From assembly GCF_002899675.1 (NCBI RefSeq), contig NZ_PKUU01000021.1, positions 1-64,000 on the forward strand: a DNA stretch of 64,000 nt, written 5' to 3'. This stretch comes from Clostridium sp. chh4-2 (GTDB taxonomy: Bacteria > Bacillota > Clostridia > Lachnospirales > Lachnospiraceae). Made by a program: the position numbers and the translations under genes. The notes beneath the pieces are model-generated. The model ran no database searches. It was given only the letters and a program-made list of their open reading frames with translations, and was not told where the DNA came from. Below are positions 44,540 to 52,279 of the stretch, piece after piece. Positions within the stretch are counted from its first letter, which is position 1, and each line of letters begins with the position of its first letter.

Positions 44540-45943
44540 CTAATATACGTAATAGCTCAGATTTCTGAAGAAGCCCAAGCCTCTTGGCAGCGGTACATAG
44601 AATACCTTACCAAAGATCAACACGACCAGAACCGTAAAGATCACGGTAAATATGGCCAGTACCTTATAATTCTTATATCCCATCAGCCTTGCATTCAGGA
44701 ATGAAAATAGGAAGGTGGATACTGCAAATCCTATATAGTTCATGGATGCCACATAAGCTCCCAGCATAATAATCGTGCTGAGCATGCCGGATTCCGGTTT
44801 TCCAAATGCAAATACTGCTTTCACACTGCCCGCTTTTTTCAGAGACTGGAAGAAAATGATAACCAGCATGATGATTCCAAGTCCGATAACGAACATCGGG
44901 AATCCCATATCTCCTAATACATCACCGCTGATATCGGATGCTACCAGCTGGTCATTCTCATCTAAAAGTCCCATCTGTTTAAACGTATCATGCAGGCTGG
45001 TGCTTTCTTCATTCCAAGACTGTCCATACTGCTCCGGATCCATATAACCATTGCTTAAATTGGTCATCATCTCTTCTTCCAAAGCCGCATATCTCGGATC
45101 TTTATAAGCATCGTTAAATGCTTTTATCAGCACCTGTTTCACATCTTCAGGCACGCCCTTTGCCACACAGAAACCTCTCCAGGAACCCTGGGTAAAATCA
45201 ACTCCAAGATCTTCGGAACAAGGCACACCTTCAAGAAGCGGAGTATCCACCGGCTTATCATTTAAAACAACTAAAGCCTTGATATCTCCTGACTCCACTA
45301 ACGGAAGGAAGGATGAAAGTTTATCCTGATATACATCCAGCTCACCGCCCAAAACTGCGGCCTTCACTTCTGAACCTGATTTATAAGGAACATACGTCCA
45401 TTCAAATCCTGCGTCCAAAGCAAATCCGTTGGCTATGTAATCATCCAGACCGCCCGGGCTCAAACCGCCGATCTTTAATTCGCCCGGATGCTCTTTCGCA
45501 TAGGCAATCAATTCTTCCATGGTATTGAACGGACTGTCCGCCGCCACACCAAATGCCATCAAGTCATTCTGTACCTTGATTAACGGGTCAAAATGCTCTT
45601 TGAACGGAAATTCACCTGTTACATCTTTAATCAATACGGAAGGGGTTATCTCCAGAACCAGATAGCCGTCCGACGGCTGGCTGGCCGTATAAGCCATTCC
45701 TTCAACCGTTCCGGCTGCCGATTTGTTCACGCAAGTCACCGGAACTCCCAGATAATCTTTTACAATATCCGCATATCGTCTGGCGAAAATATCGCTGGCC
45801 CCGCCCGCTCCGAATGGAATTACCATTTCAATCGGACGCTTAGGAAACGTGGTAGTCTGTGATGACGCACATCCCGTAAGTCCAAGCGCCGCCATGATGG
45901 TTAAGATCCCCAGACAGATCAATGCTTTTAATTTCTTCCCCAT
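44540..45943 (-). CDS. Fused TctC-TctB: binding lipoprotein joined to small permease
   Basis: 467 residues, far longer than TctC (about 320). Residues 1-25 are a lipoprotein signal (GLTGC). Residues 30-335 are a TctC domain (MVIPFGAGGASD). Residues 345-467 are a TctB-like membrane part with helices at about 348-366, 388-412 and 428-448. The first of these matches the second helix of ordinary TctB (FP...IGLGIIML), so the usual first helix is missing. This fits the topology, since the binding domain must lie outside. The reading frame is continuous, with no sign of an error. It is followed by tctA; LysR is divergent. Confidence 0.88.
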   Translation of the reverse strand: MGKKLKALICLGILTIMAALGLTGCASSQTTTFPKRPIEMVIPFGAGGASDIFARRYADIVKDYLGVPVTCVNKSAAGTVEGMAYTASQPSDGYLVLEITPSVLIKDVTGEFPFKEHFDPLIKVQNDLMAFGVAADSPFNTMEELIAYAKEHPGELKIGGLSPGGLDDYIANGFALDAGFEWTYVPYKSGSEVKAAVLGGELDVYQDKLSSFLPLVESGDIKALVVLNDKPVDTPLLEGVPCSEDLGVDFTQGSWRGFCVAKGVPEDVKQVLIKAFNDAYKDPRYAALEEEMMTNLSNGYMDPEQYGQSWNEESTSLHDTFKQMGLLDENDQLVASDISGDVLGDMGFPMFVIGLGIIMLVIIFFQSLKKAGSVKAVFAFGKPESGMLSTIIMLGAYVASMNYIGFAVSTFLFSFLNARLMGYKNYKVLAIFTVIFTVLVVLIFGKVFYVPLPRGLGFFRNLSYYVY

Positions 45944-46151
45944 TTCTACTCCTCCTTAATTAACCTTCTCTTTGTCTGATAATACGATTATAATCCTGTA
46001 TTTACCATTTGTAAAATTCATATTTTTTATTTAAACAATAGCTAAAAAGAATGATTTGACGGTTATTTCGAAACCATTATAGCCTTTAGGAATAATTATT
46101 ATAGTTTTTATGGCCTACTTATGATAAGATATGGGAAAAGGGGGGACTTTT
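45944..46151. promoter_or_regulatory. Divergent promoter region with LysR-type site
   Basis: Between the fusion gene (minus) and the LysR gene (plus). AATAATTATT (46091-46100) is a perfect AT palindrome of the kind bound by LysR regulators, about 50 bases before the LysR start. Confidence 0.4.
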
Positions 46152-47060
46152 ATGGATTTTAAAGATATGTCTTATATTCTGGCTATCGCCAAATATCAAA
46201 ATATAACGAAAGCGGCTAATTCTCTTTACATCAGCCAGCCCACTCTGACCAAATTTTTACAGAAGCTGGAAAAAGAGCTGAATCAAAAACTTTTCAAACG
46301 GATGGGCAATAAATTTATCCTAACCTATGCCGGAGAACGCTACGTCGCAAAAGCCATGGAAATACTAAAATTAAAAAATGAGCTGGATCACGAGATGAAC
46401 GATATCATCAATTCCAATGTGGGCGTGCTGAAGGTGGCATTTCCCGTCATGAGAGGCACCTATATGATGCCCTGCACCCTGCCCATCTTCCAAAGCCTGT
46501 ACCCTCATGTGGAACTGTCCATCTACGAAGGCAACTCCATGGAACTGGAAGACCGGCTCCTGACCGGGGAAACCGACTTAGCTTTCTTTAACCTGCCCAC
46601 CAGAAGCCCGGATATCAGCTACGAGATCATCAGCCACGAAGAGATTCTTCTGGTTCTTTCCGCAGACCATCCCTTAGCTAAAACCGGCACCCCAAAAATG
46701 GGCTGTAAATATCCCTGGATCGATCTGTCTCTCCTAAAAAACGAGCGTTTCATCCTACAGCTCCCGGACCAGCGTACCCGCCAGATCGAAAATTCCCTGT
46801 TCCAGGAATACGAATTCGATCCCAAGATCATGCTTGTCACCAGAAACATCCAGGCTTCCTGCCTTTTGGCTTCTGTGGGAAGAGGAATCTGCTTTGTCAG
46901 CGAAAGCCACCTAAAGCATATTCAGTTTGACAAAAACCCGGTAGTCTTCTCCGTAGGAAATCCATGCACCACCGTAGACTTCGTAGCCGCCTACCGAAAA
47001 GGCAGCTACATCCCCTATCACGCCCAAGAATACATAAAAATCGTCCGCGACTTCACTTAA
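46152..47060 (+). CDS. LysR-family transcriptional regulator
   Basis: 302 residues from MDFKDMSYIL, with AGGGGGG upstream; an earlier in-frame ATG lies before that site. Helix-turn-helix at about 16-36 (NITKAANSLYISQPTLTKFL), then a two-lobed effector domain (about 90-300). Likely regulates the divergent Tct/PrpF operon in response to its substrate. The composite palindromic element begins within about 7 bases after its stop. Confidence 0.92.
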   Translation: MDFKDMSYILAIAKYQNITKAANSLYISQPTLTKFLQKLEKELNQKLFKRMGNKFILTYAGERYVAKAMEILKLKNELDHEMNDIINSNVGVLKVAFPVMRGTYMMPCTLPIFQSLYPHVELSIYEGNSMELEDRLLTGETDLAFFNLPTRSPDISYEIISHEEILLVLSADHPLAKTGTPKMGCKYPWIDLSLLKNERFILQLPDQRTRQIENSLFQEYEFDPKIMLVTRNIQASCLLASVGRGICFVSESHLKHIQFDKNPVVFSVGNPCTTVDFVAAYRKGSYIPYHAQEYIKIVRDFT

Positions 47061-47086
47061 ATCTTTATTTAGTTGGCGGAAGGTAC

Positions 47087-47381
47087 GCCGGAAAGAAGGG
47101 GGAACCTGGGCGGGCGGGAGAACTGATGAGACATAGGGGATTCGAGTTTCGACCCTAAGAGGTACTAAGGCCAGCAGAAACGGAAAAAGGCAGAGCGGTG
47201 CCCATTCACGATGAACTCCTGATGACTTCATCGTTCAAGGGGCACCTCAAATACCGATTCGGAATTCAGTATTTGTCTGCCTTTTTCCGTTCCTGCCGAC
47301 CAAGTACCTCTAAGGGTCTGCAAACGATCCCCTATGTCTCATCAGTTCTCCCGCCCGCCCAGGTTCCCCCTTCTTTCCGGC
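47087..47381. repeat. Long palindrome A1
   Basis: Outer arms of 54 bases (47087-47140 and 47328-47381) are perfect complements, beginning GCCGGAAAGAAGGGGGAACC. A second arm pair of about 42 bases (47151-47192 with 47278-47319) has a few mismatches. The centre folds into two unequal hairpins: a large one around ACGATGAA/TTCATCGT and a small one AAATAC/GTATTT. The whole is Y-shaped. Confidence 0.9.
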
Positions 47382-47440
47382 TGTTGCTTGGCTAGCTAAG
47401 GAAAAAAGATTTGGTGAAGGGAGTAGTTTTTACATCAACC

Positions 47441-47552
47441 GTGAAGTCTTTTTCAGAAATGCCTTCACCATTTAATGTAAAGGGTGAGGTCATTTTGCGA
47501 AATGCCTTAACGTTTAAAGTAAAACCTGAAGTCGTTTCTGAAAATCCCTTAG
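47441..47552. repeat. Three degenerate short palindromic units in linker 1
   Basis: Units near 47441-47468, 47483-47511 and 47526-47552, e.g. GTGAAGTC...AATGCCTTCAC, spaced by TTTAATGTAAA-like joints. They belong to the same family as the units at 10.7 kb but are more diverged. Confidence 0.75.
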
Positions 47553-47626
47553 CGATCTATGTAAATTGGCTTCTATACAAATCCCAATACAATAACATTG
47601 TTTTTAACCAGGCTAGCGAAAACCAG

Positions 47627-47975
47627 CCCGGAATCGTGAGAAGGAACCGGAAGCCAAAGGTCGGAGGGGCCGTCCGGGCCGGGGAAGGAAGATGCAGCCA
47701 GTTGGGATCGTATGGAACCCCTGTAGAACTACTTAGTCCCGTAAGGGCAGAACGAGGCAGGTAGAAACTGAATTCCAGATCAGTTTCTAAAGCGCCGCTG
47801 AGCAGCGAAGTCATAAAGAGTTCACTGCGAATGGCGCTGGCCTGCCTCGTTCTGTCCTTACGGGTCTTAGTAGTTCTTAGGGGCGAATCCCGAATCCCAA
47901 CTGGCTGCATCTTCCTTCCCCGGCCCGGACGGCTCCTCCGACCTTTGGCTTCCGGTTCCTTTTCACGATTCCGGG
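47627..47975. repeat. Long palindrome B1
   Basis: Arms of about 84 bases (47627-47710 and 47891-47975) match with only a few differences, beginning CCCGGAATCGTGA. An inner arm pair holds CCCGTAAGGGCAGAACGAGGC and its partner. The centre has the same two hairpins as A1 in reverse order, so B1 is a related element in opposite orientation. ORFs read through it are by-products. Confidence 0.9.
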
Positions 47976-48008
47976 CGTACCCTCCGCCAACTCAGTTAAA
48001 TAGCAATC

Positions 48009-49886
48009 TTAATCCAATTCGGACAGGCCGGTGTAAAGTTCGTAATAGCGGCCTTTTAGAGCAACGAGATCGTCGTGGCTACCTCTTTCGATAATCTGTC
48101 CGTTTTCCAGCACCATGATGGCGTTGGCATTTCTTACGGTGGAGAGGCGGTGGGCGATCACCAATGTGGTTCTGTCGGCCATCAGGCGGTCCATGCCGTG
48201 TTCGATGTGTTTCTCGGTTCTGGTATCTACGGAGCTTGTGGCCTCATCCAGGATCAGAATCGGCGCTTTGGAGATGGCGGCTCTGGCGATATTTAAAAGC
48301 TGTCTCTGGCCCTGGCTCAGATTTGCTCCGTCGCCTTCCAGCATGGTGTCATATCCATGGGGCAGACGCATGATGAAGGAATGGGCGGAAGCTGTCTTGG
48401 CTGCCTGGATCACTTCGTCGTCGGTGGCGTCCAGCCGTCCGTAACGGATATTTTCCATCACGGTTCCGGTGAATAAGTGGGTATCCTGAAGAACCATGGC
48501 GATATTGCGCCGCAGTTCATCTCTTCTCATATGTTCGATATTCACGCCGTCAATGGTGATGGTTCCCGACTGGATATCGTAGAAACGGTTCAGCAGATTG
48601 GTGATCGTGGTTTTGCCCGCTCCGGTAGAACCTACGAAAGCGATCTTCTGTCCCGGCTTTGCATACAGGCTGATATCCTTTAAGATAGTCTTTTCAGGCA
48701 CATATCCAAATGTCACATGATCGAATTTCACATCGCCCTGCATGGGATGAAGGGTTACCGCGTCCTTGTCATCCACAGGCTCCGGTTCCGCATCCATAAC
48801 GGAGAATACACGTTCTGCACCTGCCAGAGCGGAAAACACGTTGCTGATCTGCATGGAGATCTCATTGATCGGACGGCTGAACTGTCTGGAAAAGTTCAAA
48901 AATACGGTCAGTCCGCCCACGTCAAAATTCTTAAACACGCATAAAAGTCCGCCGATACAGGCCGTAAACGCATAATTCATCTGGCTTAAATTGCCCATCA
49001 CGGGCCCCATGATGCCGCCGAAAAACTGGGCGCGTATCTGGTTGTTTCTCAAATCTTCATTTAAAATCGAAAATTCTTCAATGGCCATATCCTCATGGCA
49101 GAATACCTTGACAACTTTTTGCCCGGTAATAGTTTCTTCTATATAACCGTTAACCGCGCCAAGAGATGCCTGCTGGGCTGAGAAATACTTCTGGCTTCTT
49201 CTCGCCACCGCGCCGCCGGCCTTCATCATCAGCGGAATCATCACCACAGTGATCACCGTGAGGTAGATATTGGTATAAATCATCAGCCCCAACGTTCCGA
49301 TAATGCTGAGAGCGCCGGAAAACAGCTGTACCAACGTGCTGCTCAGCATCTGTCCGATGGTGTCCACGTCATTGGTATAACGGCTCATCAAATCTCCGTT
49401 GTTATGCGTGTCATAATACCGGATCGGCAGCTTCTGCATCCTGGTAAACAGATCGTTTCGGATCTTCTGCAAAGCGTTCTGAGCCACGGTCAGCATCACT
49501 TTGGCCTGGGCATAGTTGGCCGCAACGCCGATAATGTAAACGGCCCCCATCACCACAAGAGCTCTGGCTAAACCGGCCGGATCTCCTTTTCCTCCCGGAG
49601 GGGCGATATAGGTATTGATAATCGGGCGGAGCATATAGGCTCCCGCCAGACTTCCAAACGTATTGACAATGACGCAGATAAATGCCAACACCATCATCGG
49701 TTTATCCTCATCCAGATAAGCCAAAAGGCGCTTTACGGTGTCCCTGGTCTGGCTCGGTTTCCGCCCGTCAGCTGAAGCCGCCCGTCTCGCCGCAGGGCCG
49801 CCGCCCATAGGTCCTCGTTTCGGCGCCGGAGCCGAATATCTTCCATATCTGCGTTTCAGGCTTTCAATCTTCTGTTGTCTGTCCAT
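48009..49886 (-). CDS. ABC exporter half, catalytic subunit
   Basis: 625 residues. An N-terminal basic/Gly/Pro extension (to about 40) is followed by six membrane helices (about 55-340) and an ATPase domain. That domain has Walker A GSTGAGKTT, signature LSQGQ, Walker B ILILDEATS with the catalytic glutamate, and a canonical AHR switch histidine. It pairs with the preceding gene into a heterodimeric multidrug-type exporter. The two genes overlap by one base. Confidence 0.92.
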   Translation of the reverse strand: MDRQQKIESLKRRYGRYSAPAPKRGPMGGGPAARRAASADGRKPSQTRDTVKRLLAYLDEDKPMMVLAFICVIVNTFGSLAGAYMLRPIINTYIAPPGGKGDPAGLARALVVMGAVYIIGVAANYAQAKVMLTVAQNALQKIRNDLFTRMQKLPIRYYDTHNNGDLMSRYTNDVDTIGQMLSSTLVQLFSGALSIIGTLGLMIYTNIYLTVITVVMIPLMMKAGGAVARRSQKYFSAQQASLGAVNGYIEETITGQKVVKVFCHEDMAIEEFSILNEDLRNNQIRAQFFGGIMGPVMGNLSQMNYAFTACIGGLLCVFKNFDVGGLTVFLNFSRQFSRPINEISMQISNVFSALAGAERVFSVMDAEPEPVDDKDAVTLHPMQGDVKFDHVTFGYVPEKTILKDISLYAKPGQKIAFVGSTGAGKTTITNLLNRFYDIQSGTITIDGVNIEHMRRDELRRNIAMVLQDTHLFTGTVMENIRYGRLDATDDEVIQAAKTASAHSFIMRLPHGYDTMLEGDGANLSQGQRQLLNIARAAISKAPILILDEATSSVDTRTEKHIEHGMDRLMADRTTLVIAHRLSTVRNANAIMVLENGQIIERGSHDDLVALKGRYYELYTGLSELD

Positions 49887-51625
49887 TAAGCACTCGCCTC
49901 GCTTTCCCTGTCACGCTGTGAATAGTAGATCTCCTGATATGCCTCGCATCCCGCCATCAGTTCTTCATGGCTGCCGATGCCGATGATCTTTCCGTCGTCG
50001 ATTACGATAATCTGGTCGGCTCCTTCCACAGATCCGATTCTCTGTGCTATGATAAATTTCGTCGTATCTTTTAATGTAGTCTGGAAGCATTCCCGTATCT
50101 TCGCTTCTGTCGCAGTATCCACCGCGCTGGTGCTGTCATCCAGAATCAGGATTTTAGGCCGTTTTAAAAGAGCGCGGGCGATACAAAGCCTCTGCTTTTG
50201 TCCGCCGGAAACATTGACGCCGCCCTGGCCCATCTCTGTCTGATATCCGTCAGGAAATGCATTTACAAATCCATCCGCCTGGGCGCTGTCCGCAATGGCT
50301 CTCACCTCTTCAAAGGAGGCATTTTCATCGCCCCACCGGAGATTTTCCTCAATCGTTCCGGAAAAAAGCACATTTTTCTGAAGAACCATGCCCACACCTT
50401 CTCTTAAATTTCTCAGGGAATAATCCCTTACATCGATCCCGTCCACTAAAACCTGGCCTTCGGTGGCATCGTAAAGTCTGGGAATCATCTGTACAAGGCT
50501 GGTTTTTCCGCTTCCCGTCGCTCCGATAATGCCGATGGTCTGCCCCGGCTTTGCGGTAAAGCTGATATGTTCCAAAACCATTCCCTCGTCTTCATGGCCG
50601 TAGCGGAAGCTGACGTCCTTAAATTCCACCTTACCATGTTCTACCAAAGCATCTTTTCTGGAGGCGGATTCATCCGTTAAATCCACTTCCGTATCCATCA
50701 CTTCATTCACACGCTTTATGGACGCCATGGCACGGGAACTCTGTAAAAAGACCATGGAAAGCATCATAAGCGACATCAGAATCTGGACAATATAGGTGGT
50801 AAATGCGGTCAGATCTCCCACTTTCATTCCCCCGGCGATAATAATATTTCCTCCGTACCAAACGACAGCCAGAGTTGTGATATTCATAGCCAGCATCATA
50901 ACAGGCATTGTGGCGATAACAATCTTCATCGCATTTAAACTGCTCTGTTTTAAATCTTCATTGGTGGCTTTAAACTTCTCTTCCTCATAGTCTTCACGAA
51001 CAAAGGATTTAATTACTCTGACGTTGGTAAGCATCTCCTGAATGCCGGAATTTAAGCGGTCAATCTTCTTCTGCATGATCTCAAAACGCGGAAACGCTGT
51101 TTTCAAAATCACTGCGATCGCGGCTGTCAGAAGCGGGATCACAACAAGAATGACCACTGCCAGCTGTGCGTTCATCAAAAATGCCATGATCAGCGCGCCT
51201 ACCAGCATTCCCGGCGCCCGCAGCATCATTCTCAGGCCCATCATCATCACATTCTGAACCTGCTGGATGTCGTTGGTAAGACGGGTCACCAGAGAACCGG
51301 TGCTGAATTTATCGATGTTTTGGAAGGAAAAGCCCTGCACTTTCGTAAAAATATCATTTCTTAAATCACTGGTAAAACAGATTGAGGCTTTTGAAGAAAA
51401 ATAAGCCCCTCCGATCCCTCCGACCGCCATGATAAATGTGGTAAACACCATCAGGATTCCGATTCCAATGATATACTTATAATTACGGTCTGCCACTCCA
51501 TTGTTGATAATTAAAGACATCAGTTTCGGAAGCATAATCTCTCCCAGCACCTCAGTCAGCATTAAAAGCGGCCCTATTATAAAGGCGCTTAAATATGGCT
51601 TTACATATTTTTTATAGCGTTTCAT
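49886..51625 (-). CDS. ABC exporter half, degenerate-site subunit
   Basis: 579 residues, six membrane helices and an ATPase domain with GATGSGKTS and signature VSGGQ. The residue after Walker B is Asp instead of Glu (LILDDSTS) and the switch histidine is Gln (AQR). This is the pattern of the non-catalytic site in heterodimeric exporters such as BmrC/BmrD or TM287/288. Overlaps the MarR gene by four bases (ATGA). Confidence 0.92.
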   Translation of the reverse strand: MKRYKKYVKPYLSAFIIGPLLMLTEVLGEIMLPKLMSLIINNGVADRNYKYIIGIGILMVFTTFIMAVGGIGGAYFSSKASICFTSDLRNDIFTKVQGFSFQNIDKFSTGSLVTRLTNDIQQVQNVMMMGLRMMLRAPGMLVGALIMAFLMNAQLAVVILVVIPLLTAAIAVILKTAFPRFEIMQKKIDRLNSGIQEMLTNVRVIKSFVREDYEEEKFKATNEDLKQSSLNAMKIVIATMPVMMLAMNITTLAVVWYGGNIIIAGGMKVGDLTAFTTYIVQILMSLMMLSMVFLQSSRAMASIKRVNEVMDTEVDLTDESASRKDALVEHGKVEFKDVSFRYGHEDEGMVLEHISFTAKPGQTIGIIGATGSGKTSLVQMIPRLYDATEGQVLVDGIDVRDYSLRNLREGVGMVLQKNVLFSGTIEENLRWGDENASFEEVRAIADSAQADGFVNAFPDGYQTEMGQGGVNVSGGQKQRLCIARALLKRPKILILDDSTSAVDTATEAKIRECFQTTLKDTTKFIIAQRIGSVEGADQIIVIDDGKIIGIGSHEELMAGCEAYQEIYYSQRDRESEASA

Positions 51626-52101
51626 CTGTGTCCCTCTCTTTCTGTCTCCGGCATCAGCTTCTGCAAGTTCGTATTCATACGTTTAAAAAGCCCCAATAAA
51701 CATTCCATCTCCTCCTGGGAAAAATCTGCGAACATCTGCTCTTCCACAAACTGAAAAAACTTCTTACTGCTTTCCACAATCTCGCTGCCTTTATCCGTGA
51801 TGCATATTTTATTAAACCGGTTATCCTCCTGATCCACAATCCGTTTAATATATCCGCCCTTTTCCAATTTTTTCAGCGAAACCGCTATGGTCGCAGTGGA
51901 TACGTGAAATGTGTTGGCAATATCCTTTTGTGAAGAATTGGGTGTCCTGGATATAAACATGAGGATCTGGTGCTGGCTCCTGTAAACGCCCGTTTTATTC
52001 AAATGGCGTTCCAGCACAGCTCTGTGCAGACGGTTTCCATAGATATATTCCCCTATTAATTTATGATATGGAGTATCCCAGTCTTTTATAAATTGATTCA
52101 T
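51622..52101 (-). CDS. MarR-family regulator
   Basis: 159 residues with a winged helix at about 45-110 (SQKDIANTFHVSTATIAVSLKKL). First gene of the operon with the exporter pair, so probably its repressor and responsive to a toxic export substrate. The upstream region has repeated TAATTAAC half-sites. Confidence 0.9.
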   Translation of the reverse strand: MNQFIKDWDTPYHKLIGEYIYGNRLHRAVLERHLNKTGVYRSQHQILMFISRTPNSSQKDIANTFHVSTATIAVSLKKLEKGGYIKRIVDQEDNRFNKICITDKGSEIVESSKKFFQFVEEQMFADFSQEEMECLLGLFKRMNTNLQKLMPETEREGHR

Positions 52102-52126
52102 CCAGCCGCCGCCTTTCTCTTGTCCT

Positions 52127-52162
52127 TTTAATTAACTAGGTAATAATTAACTAATTAACTGT
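52127..52162. promoter_or_regulatory. Candidate MarR operator region
   Basis: Repeated TTAATTAAC-like half-sites on both strands lie 26-60 bases upstream of the MarR start. They overlap the expected promoter and fit autoregulation. Confidence 0.45.
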
Positions 52163-52170
52163 TAACCATT

Positions 52171-52206
52171 ATAAAAGCACCTGCAGATTTTTGCAAGTGC
52201 TTTTAT
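52171..52206 (-). terminator. Terminator of the helicase gene
   Basis: ATAAAAGCAC pairs with GTGCTTTTAT (52197-52206), extended by an inner TGCA/TGCA step. It lies about 75 bases past the helicase stop and just before the MarR promoter region. Confidence 0.75.
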
Positions 52207-52279
52207 AATTTTATAATATTTTTGTAACAGTCCGGCCTTCCGATGTAAAAGCCGGTACAGGTATCGAAAAGCGGAATTA

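Larger units (their letters stand above)
47067..48001. repeat. Composite palindromic element 1 (A1-linker-B1)
   Basis: About 935 bases between the convergent LysR and ABC exporter genes, starting about 6 bases after one stop and ending about 8 bases before the other. The ends are imperfect inverted repeats: ATTTA-GTTGGCGGAAGGTACGCC on the left and ATTTAACTGAGTTGGCGGAGG... on the right strand. It contains palindrome A1, a linker with three short palindromic units and palindrome B1. A copy in opposite orientation is at 62243-63143. No transposase or convincing ORF. Confidence 0.85.

Noticed and set aside
47198..47395. ORF of 65 residues in palindrome A1
   Set aside because: Lies wholly in the inverted repeat, no ribosome site, composition driven by the palindrome.
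47557..47910. ORF of 117 residues on the minus strand inside palindrome B1, with similar ORFs at 47831-48094, 62244-62450 and 62338-62676
   Set aside because: They read through the palindrome arms on both strands and have no ribosome binding site. Their mutual similarity follows from the repeats, not from protein conservation.
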